From positions 1 through 7,684 of the forward strand of contig JAHHUD010000069.1 in assembly GCA_020024185.1 (NCBI GenBank): 7,684 nt of DNA, read 5' to 3'. This stretch comes from Oscillospiraceae bacterium (GTDB lineage: Bacteria; Bacillota; Clostridia; Oscillospirales; Ruminococcaceae). The notes below the pieces were generated by a model. That model was given only the letters and a program-made list of their open reading frames with translations. It did no database searches and had not been told where the DNA came from. This document shows positions 1-6,242 of the stretch, one piece after another; position 1 is the first letter of the stretch, and each line of letters begins with the position of its first letter. The position numbers and the translations under genes were made by a program.

Positions 1-245
1 ATAAGGCTTTGAAATCAAAGAATAAAGAAAATGAAGAAGAAGTACAGCTATCTGTTACGGACCTTACAATATTTGAAAATGTAGCCTTTATTATGGCAAG
101 ACAATATGACGATTCGTTGCCGAACACAGTGGAAGACTGGCTTGATAGTCAAGACGAGGTATTTACTGTTTATGAGTTATTGCCACATATTATGGAATTA
201 TGGCAGTTAAATGAACAAACAACTTCTGTTGCTGTAAAAAAGTAA
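1..245 (+). CDS. Tail assembly chaperone, gpG-like (5' partial)
   Basis: This is the C-terminal part of a phage tail assembly chaperone of the lambda gpG type, which keeps the tape measure protein soluble and helps recruit tail tube subunits. The reading frame is open to the left edge, and the residues before the first TTG at 9 (Lys-Ala-Leu context) read as continuing protein. That TTG has only a poorly spaced AAGG in front, so I treat the gene as truncated, probably lacking a few dozen residues. Visible features are an acidic stretch after residue LKSKNK, an LTIFENVAFIMARQYD helix, and the segment EDWLDSQDEVFTVYELLPHIMELW followed by a TTSV-x-KK tail, which is typical of these proteins in Firmicute phages. 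The last sense codons are AAA AAG followed by TAA, and they form a frameshift site. The position just before a tape measure gene supports the call. The family assignment is from recall of sequence pattern and gene order. Confidence 0.82.
   Translation, partial: KALKSKNKENEEEVQLSVTDLTIFENVAFIMARQYDDSLPNTVEDWLDSQDEVFTVYELLPHIMELWQLNEQTTSVAVKK
236..242 (+). promoter_or_regulatory. -1 programmed ribosomal frameshift site A_AAA_AAG
   Basis: The heptamer is A AAA AAG in the zero frame: the codons GTA AAA AAG are followed directly by the TAA at 243-245. This fits the X_XXY_YYZ rule, so both tRNA-Lys can re-pair after a -1 slip. After the slip the next codon is GTA at 242, and the -1 frame stays open to the TGA at 449-451. 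Tail chaperone genes before the tape measure commonly use such a shift (lambda G-T is the model). I see no convincing stem-loop just downstream. TCCCAC at 247-252 can pair with GTGGGA at 335-340, but the 82-base loop makes this weak. Efficiency cannot be judged from sequence. Confidence 0.88.
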
Positions 246-451
246 ATCCCACCACACGAGAAGCGACAGGAGCTATATTTATGCTTAGATGTGCAGAGTT
301 GGGACTTACAACACAAGACCTTGACCAAATGACAGTGGGAATGGTTTACGATATGCTCATAGAAAAAATGAACGATGAAGAAAAATATCCAATTAAAGGA
401 CAACCCGGTACATTAAAAAATTTCTTGGAAGGTGGTGGAAAAATTGGGTGA
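242..451 (+). CDS. Tail assembly chaperone T-like extension, made by -1 frameshift
   Basis: This -1 frame segment has 69 sense codons before the TGA at 449-451 and would be fused to the upstream chaperone as a gpG-T type product spanning 1-451. The fusion is the form that binds the tape measure protein, while the shorter product ends at 245. The translated extension contains MLRCAELGLTTQDLDQMTVG followed by MVYDMLIEKMND, a pattern I associate with the T part of Firmicute tail chaperones. It has no good zero-frame start of its own at its 5' end. An ATG at 281 is preceded by AGGAG at 268-272 with 8-base spacing, so separate initiation at 281 cannot be excluded. The segment overlaps the tape measure start by 8 bases (444-451). 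The frameshift assignment rests on the slippery site, the open -1 frame and the conserved gene order. Confidence 0.8.
   Translation, partial: VNPTTREATGAIFMLRCAELGLTTQDLDQMTVGMVYDMLIEKMNDEEKYPIKGQPGTLKNFLEGGGKIG
268..272 (+). promoter_or_regulatory. Possible internal ribosome binding site in the T-like frame
   Basis: AGGAG lies 8 bases before the ATG at 281, in the same frame as the -1 extension. It could allow a free 56-residue T-like polypeptide to be made without frameshifting, or it could be a chance match inside the codons ACA GGA GCT. A Shine-Dalgarno-like sequence here lies 3' of the slippery site, so it is not placed like the upstream stimulators known from dnaX-type frameshifts. Confidence 0.3.
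430..435 (+). promoter_or_regulatory. Ribosome binding site deciding the tape measure TTG start
   Basis: AGGTGG (one mismatch to AGGAGG) lies 8 bases before the TTG at 444. For the GTG codons at 432 and 435, the only purine-rich match (GGAAG, 427-431) sits 0 and 3 bases away, which is too close. The spacing therefore favours TTG 444. The site is inside the -1 frame of the chaperone extension. Confidence 0.6.
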
Positions 452-2822
452 TAGAATTAAAGGGATAACAATTGAAATTGGTGGAGATACCACAGGGTTA
501 GATAAAGCTTTAAAAGGGACGAATAAAAATATAAGGGATACACAAGGCCAGCTTAAAGATATAGAAAGACTTTTAAAACTTGACCCAACTAATACAGAAT
601 TACTCCGCCAAAAACAAAAGCTGTTGGCACAAGCAGTAGCAGATACAAAAACAAAACTTGATACTTTAAAACAAGCCAATAAACAGGCAGCGGACAGTGC
701 CAAAAATTATGATGCGTGGAAAGCAAAGTTTGACCCTATACAAGCAGAGATACTTGAAACTCAAAAAGTTTTGGATAATTTGAAGATAGAACAAAATAAG
801 CTTGCAAAAGCTGAAAAGTTTGAGACGGAGGAATATAAAAAAGTTCAGGAAGAAATAAAGGAAACTGAAAAAATTATTAAAAACTTAAAAAAACAAGCTA
901 AAGACGTAAGCAAAGAGTTTGGCAACCCAATTTCTACAGAGCAGTACAATAAACTGCAAAGAGAGATTATAGCAACAGAGCAAAGCTTAAAAACAATGGA
1001 AAAGCAAGCTAAACACAGTAATGCCACATTAAATAAAATCTCTGCCACATCAAAACAAATATCAGACGGGGCCGGCAAACTAGCTGGTGCAACAGCTCCT
1101 TTGACAGCGGGAATAGCTGCCATAGGGGCTATTTCATTTAAGGCCGCAAGTGATGTTAATGAAAGTATGAATAAAGTAAATGTTGTTTTTGACACCAGTG
1201 CAGAGAAAGTAAAAAGTTTTGCAGATGTTTCTCTTGAAACTTACGGCATAGCAAAAGGTACAGCCTTAGATATGTCTGCTCTTTTTGGAGATATGGCAAC
1301 ATCGATGGGAGTGTCCAGGGCAGAGGCAGCGAATATGTCTATAAAGCTTACAGGTCTTGCTGGTGATTTGGCATCATTTAAAAATATAGGACTTGACCAA
1401 GCAATGACTGCACTTAATGGAGTTTTTACAGGTGAAACAGAGAGCTTAAGAGGAATTGGTGTTGTAATGACCCAAACAGCTTTGCAAGCTTATGCAGTTT
1501 CTTCCGGGTTTGTAGATTGCAGTAAAAGCGCTCTTCAATTAGAAAAAGAAACATTGGCACTTGAAACAGCTCAACAGAACTATAATGAAAAAGTAAAAAA
1601 ATACGGTAAAAATTCATTAGAAGCAAGAAATGCAATGGTTAAAGTGTCAGAGGCAGAACAAAAACTGAGTGAAGGTGCAAAAGTAAATATTGCCGATATG
1701 ACAGAACAAGAAAAAGTAATGCTCAGATATAACTATGTGTTAAACCAAACCAAAAATGCTGAAGGTGACTTTGCAAATACAAAAAACGCTGCGGCAAACA
1801 GTATGAAAACAATGACAGAAACCGTAAAACAGTTATCTGCTGAATTTGGAGAACAGTTGTTGCCTATTATTACACCGATTATTCAAAAAGTTACAGAACT
1901 TATGAAATGGTTCAGCAGCTTAGATACAACACAAAAAGGTATGATAACAACAATACTTATGCTAGTTGCTGCTATTTCGCCGATAGCCGGATTAATAAGT
2001 GGTATTCTCACAATAGTCCCCGCATTAATAACGGGGATTACGGCAGTTAATGCGGTTATGGCTGCAAATCCAATAGGTTTTATAATACTTGGAATTTCAA
2101 CGCTAATGCTTTTATTAACATACCTTTGGCAAAATTGTGAAGGATTTAGAAATTTCTTTATAGGTATATGGCAAAGTATAATGTCGGTACTTTCTGTTGT
2201 TATAGATTTTATTAAAAATGTTTTTGCCACAGATTTTACTGAAATATTCGGACCATTTTTAGGTACGATATTAAATAACTTCTTTATGACCGTTAAAGAC
2301 ATATTTGACGGAATAATTAAGATATTCACAGGGATAATTGATTTTATACAAGGTGTTTTTACAGGCAACTGGCAACAAGCTTGGCAAGGCATATGTAATA
2401 TATTTCTTGGTATATGGGATATGATAAAAAACGGTGCGATTGCTTGTATAAACTTTATAATACAAGGAATAAATTCCCTGATAGAATTTGCATTAACTCC
2501 GTTAAATCTTCTTATTGAGGCGGCAAATGTAATTCCTGGAGTAAATATTCCCAAATTACAATTTGCAATACCAAAGATACCGTACTTGGCAAAAGGTGGT
2601 ACAGTTGTTTCCGGAAGTGCAGTTGTTGGTGAGGCAGGGCCGGAACTATTAACGGTTTCTCCAAGGGGTACAATGGTAACTCCGTTTAAAGGCAATACTG
2701 GGTTAAGAAATTTAAACAGTGGTATAACAATTCAAAATATGAGTATACAAGGATATTCTCATACACAAGGCTCACAGCTTGCAAGAGATTTAAACAGAGA
2801 GTTAGGAAGGTTATATAAATGA
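444..2822 (+). CDS. Phage tail tape measure protein
   Basis: This scaffold protein sets tail tube length and is threaded out during DNA injection. I chose the TTG at 444 (792 residues) because the product then begins MGDRIKGITIEIGGDTTGL, the usual N-terminus of this Firmicute family, and the spacing to AGGTGG is good. GTG 432 would add four residues. Residues about 31-200 are Lys/Glu/Gln-rich coiled coil and include LLKLDPTNTELLRQKQKLL. Residues about 277-350 carry the TP901-type core (MSALFGDMATSMGVSRAEAA, then GLDQAMTALNGVFTGETESL). Residues about 360-414 look like an inserted coiled-coil hairpin before MTEQEKVMLRYNYVLNQTKN. Residues 500-562 are strongly hydrophobic with several potential membrane spans, followed by a Trp/Phe/Ile-rich amphipathic region. 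The C-terminus has YLAKGGTVVSGSAVVGEAGPEL (residues 714 onward), a common tape measure ending. The stop overlaps the next start as ATGA, suggesting translational coupling. Identity is secure, and the exact start is less so. Confidence 0.95.
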   Translation: MGDRIKGITIEIGGDTTGLDKALKGTNKNIRDTQGQLKDIERLLKLDPTNTELLRQKQKLLAQAVADTKTKLDTLKQANKQAADSAKNYDAWKAKFDPIQAEILETQKVLDNLKIEQNKLAKAEKFETEEYKKVQEEIKETEKIIKNLKKQAKDVSKEFGNPISTEQYNKLQREIIATEQSLKTMEKQAKHSNATLNKISATSKQISDGAGKLAGATAPLTAGIAAIGAISFKAASDVNESMNKVNVVFDTSAEKVKSFADVSLETYGIAKGTALDMSALFGDMATSMGVSRAEAANMSIKLTGLAGDLASFKNIGLDQAMTALNGVFTGETESLRGIGVVMTQTALQAYAVSSGFVDCSKSALQLEKETLALETAQQNYNEKVKKYGKNSLEARNAMVKVSEAEQKLSEGAKVNIADMTEQEKVMLRYNYVLNQTKNAEGDFANTKNAAANSMKTMTETVKQLSAEFGEQLLPIITPIIQKVTELMKWFSSLDTTQKGMITTILMLVAAISPIAGLISGILTIVPALITGITAVNAVMAANPIGFIILGISTLMLLLTYLWQNCEGFRNFFIGIWQSIMSVLSVVIDFIKNVFATDFTEIFGPFLGTILNNFFMTVKDIFDGIIKIFTGIIDFIQGVFTGNWQQAWQGICNIFLGIWDMIKNGAIACINFIIQGINSLIEFALTPLNLLIEAANVIPGVNIPKLQFAIPKIPYLAKGGTVVSGSAVVGEAGPELLTVSPRGTMVTPFKGNTGLRNLNSGITIQNMSIQGYSHTQGSQLARDLNRELGRLYK

Positions 2823-3634
2823 GAGAATTTAAGCTGTTAAACGGAAAAGGACAAGAGTATAACCTTAACGATACAAACTCTTTTATGTATGACCCTAAAG
2901 GGTTGGGATTTGGCAGTGAATGTGAATTTTCAAGAGTTGGCAAAGAATTTATACCAATAAAAGAAAATCCAACACAAGCTTTACCAAGCGCAATGATAAC
3001 TTTTTCCGATTATACTTTTTATGACAAATTTAAAGCTTTTTGCCATGTAGGAGATTTAATTCTTGCGTATAAACAGATAAACACATGGATTTACTTAGAT
3101 GTTGTTATATCATCTTTGGAATTATCAGAAATTGATAAAGCAACAAAAAGAATAGATTGCCCTATCCAATTTACAGCCCTTTCACATTGGTATGAAAAAG
3201 TTATTGTGTATCGTTCGGAAGAAAAAGGTACAGGCAAAATATATCCATACACATACCCATACACATATAAATCGAAAAATCGTGGTGCAATTGACATAGA
3301 AAATGGAAATATTCCTTCAAGTTGCAGAATACACATTTTAGGTCCATGTATAAATCCAAAATTTATAATAAATCAATACAATAAAAAAGTAGCAGACGGA
3401 AGAATAATTGCAGAGATTTTATCAGGAAGAAAACTTGTAATTGATACAAATCCTAAAACAATGCAGATAGCTGAATATACTTTAGACAATGAGTATTTAC
3501 AAGACAGATATGCTGATAGTGATTTTACAACAGACCGTATTGTTGATATACCAGCAGGTCAAAGTAGAATAACATTCACCCATGAAGGAGAAGGGGTTAT
3601 AAATGGTTTTGTGGAGGTGAGAAAGCTTGTGTAA
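2819..3634 (+). CDS. Distal tail protein (Dit-like)
   Basis: This 271-residue protein is probably the distal tail protein, which forms the ring joining the tail tube to the baseplate or tip in siphophages. The start ATG at 2819 overlaps the tape measure TGA (ATGA), and AGGAAGG at 2804-2810 is 8 bases upstream. The N-terminal MREFKLLNGKGQEYNLND and the pattern of short beta strands and aromatics fit the Dit family. Length is in the usual range, so there is no sign of a large carbohydrate-binding insertion. Residues 143-150 are the tandem unit PYTY-PYTY, probably in a loop between the N- and C-terminal halves. The end of the gene overlaps the next by 8 bases. Function is inferred mainly from order (tape measure, then Dit, then hub) plus general sequence character. 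An alternative name would be a generic phage tail family protein. Confidence 0.75.
   Translation: MREFKLLNGKGQEYNLNDTNSFMYDPKGLGFGSECEFSRVGKEFIPIKENPTQALPSAMITFSDYTFYDKFKAFCHVGDLILAYKQINTWIYLDVVISSLELSEIDKATKRIDCPIQFTALSHWYEKVIVYRSEEKGTGKIYPYTYPYTYKSKNRGAIDIENGNIPSSCRIHILGPCINPKFIINQYNKKVADGRIIAEILSGRKLVIDTNPKTMQIAEYTLDNEYLQDRYADSDFTTDRIVDIPAGQSRITFTHEGEGVINGFVEVRKLV
3245..3268 (+). repeat. Two-copy 12-bp tandem repeat in the Dit gene
   Basis: CCATACACATAC (3245-3256) is followed immediately by CCATACACATAT (3257-3268), differing only in the last base. It encodes PYTY twice without breaking the frame. It looks like a recent in-frame duplication. Confidence 0.8.
3613..3620 (+). promoter_or_regulatory. 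Strong ribosome binding site for the TTG-started hub gene
   Basis: GGAGGTGA matches the anti-Shine-Dalgarno core perfectly over eight bases and sits 6 bases before the TTG at 3627. It lies inside the end of the Dit gene. This settles the use of TTG as the start of the next gene, which has no nearby in-frame ATG. Confidence 0.85.
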
Positions 3635-4667
3635 AATAGAAATATTTGATACAGATTTTAATTATAAATGTTCTCACATTATTCAACCAGAAAGCATTTC
3701 ATTTGATTATTTAACCTTTGAGGCAACAGAATTTATAGTTATTGGAGAGTGTTTGGCACAAACAGGATATTTTGCACATATAACCGGAGATATAAATTTT
3801 GACGGGGTTGTAAAAGATGTACAGACCGATAAAAACGGCTCAAAAATATCAATAAGACCATTGCAAACATTATTTGACTTTGATGTGTTTGTAAAAGATT
3901 TTACTGATGTGGCCAAGTTTATAAATGATAGTATTACAGATTATGTAGTTAATAACCGGGATAAACTACAAAATAAACCTGTGGCAATAATAAACAATAC
4001 AGAGCCAAAAACAAGAACCCTTGATATAACATTAAGTAAGGTTAATTTGCTTACAGTTTTTTCTCAAGCACTAACAATTTATCAAATTGCAGTTGACTGC
4101 AAACTTGATATGAAAATTAAAAAAGTTATTTGTGAAATAAATCAAATTGCAAAAACTAGAGTGATAGAAACAGAGCTAAAAAATATTATTGAAAAAGAAA
4201 TCACTTTGGGACAAGCTGATAAAAACACAAATAAATTGATAATAAGAAAAATTGAAAAAGACAAAGAAACAGATACAGTAACCATATTGGAAACTGTGTC
4301 TTTTTTCTTGCATACAGACGGTACGATTTCTGCAATAGATGAAAAAAGAATATCTCCGGTATTTTGGCAATTAGAAGATATTGAAATATCTGAAGATTGG
4401 AACGATAAAGCAAGGTCAAAAGCAATACAAGTTCTTACACCACAGAAATTTAACAATGAAATCAATATTAAATGTTTAATCAGTGATGAGATTATAAGAC
4501 CAATGGAAATTGCTATAGGAACACAAGTATATATAATTCACAACAAAAAGAGATATACCTCAATTCTAACCGGCAAGGTTTTTGAAAAGAATATGGTTAT
4601 ATTAAATTTTGGAAAAGTTCGTATCGATTTCACAAAACAACTTATTTTAGAAAGGATAAACAAATGA
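3627..4667 (+). CDS. Putative tail tip/baseplate hub protein
   Basis: This 346-residue protein follows Dit, the position of the tail hub (Tal/gp44-like) in siphophages. The start is TTG, supported by GGAGGTGA 6 bases upstream. The first 8 bases overlap the Dit gene. The N-terminal region (MCKIEIFDTDFNYKCSHIIQ, then GYFAHITGDINFDGVVKDVQ and ISIRPLQTLFDFDV up to about residue 90) has the alternating strand pattern seen in hub and ReqiPepy6 gp37-like baseplate proteins, in which the segment describes a short beta barrel. The middle and C-terminal parts are mixed alpha/beta and end in a strand-rich KRYTSILTGKVFEKNMVILN region. I see no peptidase, lysozyme or other enzymatic motif, and the protein is short compared with Tal proteins that carry a C-terminal lytic domain. 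The call is therefore structural only and rests on gene order plus weak sequence pattern. Its stop overlaps the next start (ATGA). Confidence 0.6.
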   Translation: MCKIEIFDTDFNYKCSHIIQPESISFDYLTFEATEFIVIGECLAQTGYFAHITGDINFDGVVKDVQTDKNGSKISIRPLQTLFDFDVFVKDFTDVAKFINDSITDYVVNNRDKLQNKPVAIINNTEPKTRTLDITLSKVNLLTVFSQALTIYQIAVDCKLDMKIKKVICEINQIAKTRVIETELKNIIEKEITLGQADKNTNKLIIRKIEKDKETDTVTILETVSFFLHTDGTISAIDEKRISPVFWQLEDIEISEDWNDKARSKAIQVLTPQKFNNEINIKCLISDEIIRPMEIAIGTQVYIIHNKKRYTSILTGKVFEKNMVILNFGKVRIDFTKQLILERINK

Positions 4668-5653
4668 GCATAACTTTAAAACAATTTGACGAGGCAAAAG
4701 TTTTGCCGGAAGACGATGCAAAACTATTTAATTTTATGTTAGGAAATAAAGCTGGAATAGTAGAAGGTGTACAAATTTCTCATTTGGGTGCAAATAAACT
4801 GAGAGTATCTGCTGGGTGGGGTATTTGTCAAGGCAGGATGTTTACAGTTGAAGAAGAAACAATAACTGCCAAAGTTTCACCTAATGGTGAATTGCAAGGA
4901 AGAATAATTATAAATGTTGATACAAGTGCAGAAAGTCCAATTTCCTTTATCACTCAAGCAGAAAAAACACTTCCAGATTTGATAGAAGAAGATTTAAACC
5001 ACAGCGGTACTGTTTTTCAACTATCATTGGCAACTTATACCATTAATGAAATTATTATTTCAGCACTAAAAGATTCAAGAAAGATAATAAGAAATATCGT
5101 TGACGACTCCCAAAAACTTGGTGGACAGTTGCCGGAGCATTATGCGAAAGAAAATAACAGTTGGAGTTTAAGCGGTGGAATAGAAATTGAAAGAAATACT
5201 GACTTAAATACTTTAAGAAATGTTGGAAATTATTTTTGTGGGTCAAACTCCATCGCTGAAAGCTTAAAAAACAGTCCAACTAACCAAGCGTTTACAATGA
5301 AAGTTATGAGGCATGATTTGGGTGATGATACTCCTGATATTATCCAAATAGTATTAGGGTTTAGAGCGGCAAGACCTACAGAAGAATATAGAAGATTAAT
5401 ACAAAAGCCAAGTGCAGAAGGACAGTTGGTATTTGGCAACTGGAGAAAAACTATAAATTCATCAGATTTTGACCCTGTAAAAACTCTAGCTCAAAATGCA
5501 ATGCCTAAAAGTGGCGGAACTTTTACATCTTCGGTATTAGCTAGTGGAGCATTAAGAAAAAGTACTAATGCCGGAGAATTAAGAAATGTTAGAGTTACTG
5601 ATAATTTAGGTGCAGAAGTAAGCACAAGTATGCTTGTATTTGAAAGGGTGTAA
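4664..5653 (+). CDS. Tail fibre / receptor-binding protein with pyocin-knob-like segment
   Basis: This 329-residue protein is likely a baseplate-attached fibre involved in host binding. ATG 4664 overlaps the hub stop, with AGAAAGGA at 4649-4656 seven bases upstream. Residues 1-140 (MSITLKQFDEAKVLPEDDAK, then HLGANKLRVSAGWGICQGR) look like a baseplate-attachment domain common in clostridial phages. Residues 152-162 (LGGQLPEHYAK) are a motif frequent in tail fibres. Residues about 180-262, beginning DLNTLRNVGNYFCG and ending near GNWRKTI, resemble the pyocin-knob fold of R-pyocin and phage fibres. Residues 280-287 (MPKSGGTF) are another fibre hallmark, often found in trimeric shafts. The C-terminus (LRNVRVTDNLGAEVSTSMLV) resembles a recurrent fibre tail ending. 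The fibre class is well supported, while the receptor is unknown. The domain names come from recalled motif patterns, not a search. Confidence 0.75.
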   Translation: MSITLKQFDEAKVLPEDDAKLFNFMLGNKAGIVEGVQISHLGANKLRVSAGWGICQGRMFTVEEETITAKVSPNGELQGRIIINVDTSAESPISFITQAEKTLPDLIEEDLNHSGTVFQLSLATYTINEIIISALKDSRKIIRNIVDDSQKLGGQLPEHYAKENNSWSLSGGIEIERNTDLNTLRNVGNYFCGSNSIAESLKNSPTNQAFTMKVMRHDLGDDTPDIIQIVLGFRAARPTEEYRRLIQKPSAEGQLVFGNWRKTINSSDFDPVKTLAQNAMPKSGGTFTSSVLASGALRKSTNAGELRNVRVTDNLGAEVSTSMLVFERV

Positions 5654-5656
5654 AAA

Positions 5657-6223
5657 ATGGCTATTCATGACTGGAACGGGACTAATAATACTATAAATAA
5701 AAAGATTTATGACTGGAACGGAACAGTTAATACGCAGAATAAAAAGGTTTATGACTGGGACGGTACTGTAAATCGTTTAATATACACATCTGAAGAAGTG
5801 TTATTAGGTGTAGGCAGTGTTCAACATTTATGGGAACTTAGCACTAGAGTTAGTGGTCAAATAAAGTGGCTTAACAATACAGTAGAATATTATTGTTATG
5901 ACCAGGGAGAAGCTGGTGACGGATATGGCGTGGCAACTACTAAAAATATTTATAGAGGCTATTCTAAAATAGATTTTACGTACAGAGTTAAAATGGCTGC
6001 TTACTATCATATAACGGTTGAAATATTAGATAGAGATAACAGAACTCTTAAAAGTTTTCCGTTGGAAAACGGACAAGACCAAAACGGTATTGACTTTACA
6101 CGTACTAAAACAGTTGATATTTCTGAATTTAGTAACCGAGATATAAAAATAAGACTTCTTGGTGGAAAAGGTAACCATTGGGGCGAAGGCAGAATATGGT
6201 TTAACTGGCTTAAAATCTATTGA
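5657..6223 (+). CDS. Small tail-region protein with three YDWNGT repeats
   Basis: This 188-residue protein starts at ATG 5657, with AAAGGGTG at 5643-5650 six bases upstream and only 3 bases between it and the fibre gene stop. The N-terminal residues 4-43 are three tandem 14-residue units: HDWNGTNNTINKKI, YDWNGTVNTQNKKV and a shortened YDWDGTVNRLIY. Similar YDxNGT arrays occur at the N-termini of other Firmicute phage tail proteins. The remaining 145 residues are rich in aromatic residues and strands (LWELSTRVSGQIKWL, YRVKMAAYYHITVEIL, GRIWFNWLKIY) and look like a beta-sandwich. That would fit a carbohydrate-binding or fibre-tip role, but I recognise no specific family. It has no signal peptide or membrane segment. 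Position between the fibre and lysin genes suggests an accessory virion or adhesion protein. Function is inference. Confidence 0.7.
   Translation: MAIHDWNGTNNTINKKIYDWNGTVNTQNKKVYDWDGTVNRLIYTSEEVLLGVGSVQHLWELSTRVSGQIKWLNNTVEYYCYDQGEAGDGYGVATTKNIYRGYSKIDFTYRVKMAAYYHITVEILDRDNRTLKSFPLENGQDQNGIDFTRTKTVDISEFSNRDIKIRLLGGKGNHWGEGRIWFNWLKIY
5666..5785 (+). repeat. Tandem 42-bp in-frame coding repeat (YDWNGT units)
   Basis: Units lie at 5666-5707, 5708-5749 and 5750-5785 (last one partial). The core GACTGGAACGG is identical in the first two, and GACTGGGACGG in the third differs by one base. The parts after the core are more diverged, including AATAAAAAGATT versus AATAAAAAGGTT. The repeat keeps the reading frame, so copy number could change by recombination without breaking the gene. 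Confidence 0.85.
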
Positions 6224-6230
6224 TTTATTA

Positions 6231-6236
6231 AAGGAG
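6231..6236 (+). promoter_or_regulatory. Ribosome binding site deciding the start of the 156-residue protein
   Basis: AAGGAG lies 6 bases before ATG 6243. The same frame is open back to an ATG at 6159, but that would overlap the preceding gene by 65 bases and has no comparable site, so 6243 is the start. Confidence 0.85.
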
Positions 6237-6242
6237 AAAAAT

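Noticed and set aside
9..11. TTG as the real start of the first gene
   Set aside because: The frame is open to the left edge, the possible AAGG is only 2 bases away, and the resulting 78-residue protein would lack the N-terminal part usual for gpG-like chaperones.
887..893. A second in-phase slippery heptamer A_AAA_AAA in the tape measure gene
   Set aside because: A -1 shift meets TAA at 899-901 within three codons, so it opens no product. Such runs are expected by chance in AT-rich Lys-rich coding sequence.
845..1195. Minus-strand 116-codon frame and the similar antisense frames at 413-703, 3091-3336, 4142-4465 and 5055-5279
   Set aside because: All are shadows of well-supported plus-strand genes, with low-complexity Ser/Phe/Leu composition and no conserved motif.
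1595..1601. Another in-phase A_AAA_AAA in the tape measure gene
   Set aside because: The -1 frame reaches TAA at 1607-1609 almost at once. It could only make a truncated tape measure, and there is no reason to expect that.
1883..2695. A 270-codon open frame on the minus strand inside the tape measure gene
   Set aside because: It lies wholly antisense to a gene with clear protein signatures, is rich in Ile, Pro and Thr as expected from reverse-reading hydrophobic codons, and has no convincing ribosome binding site or family resemblance.
6159..6242. Upstream ATG extension of the 156-residue protein
   Set aside because: It would overlap the previous gene by 65 bases, and the extra residues are out-of-frame readings of that gene. 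A strong AAGGAG sits right before ATG 6243.
6224..6242. Possible terminator or promoter in the largest gap between genes
   Set aside because: The gap is only 19 bases, holds the ribosome binding site, and shows no inverted repeat with a T-run or paired -35/-10 elements.
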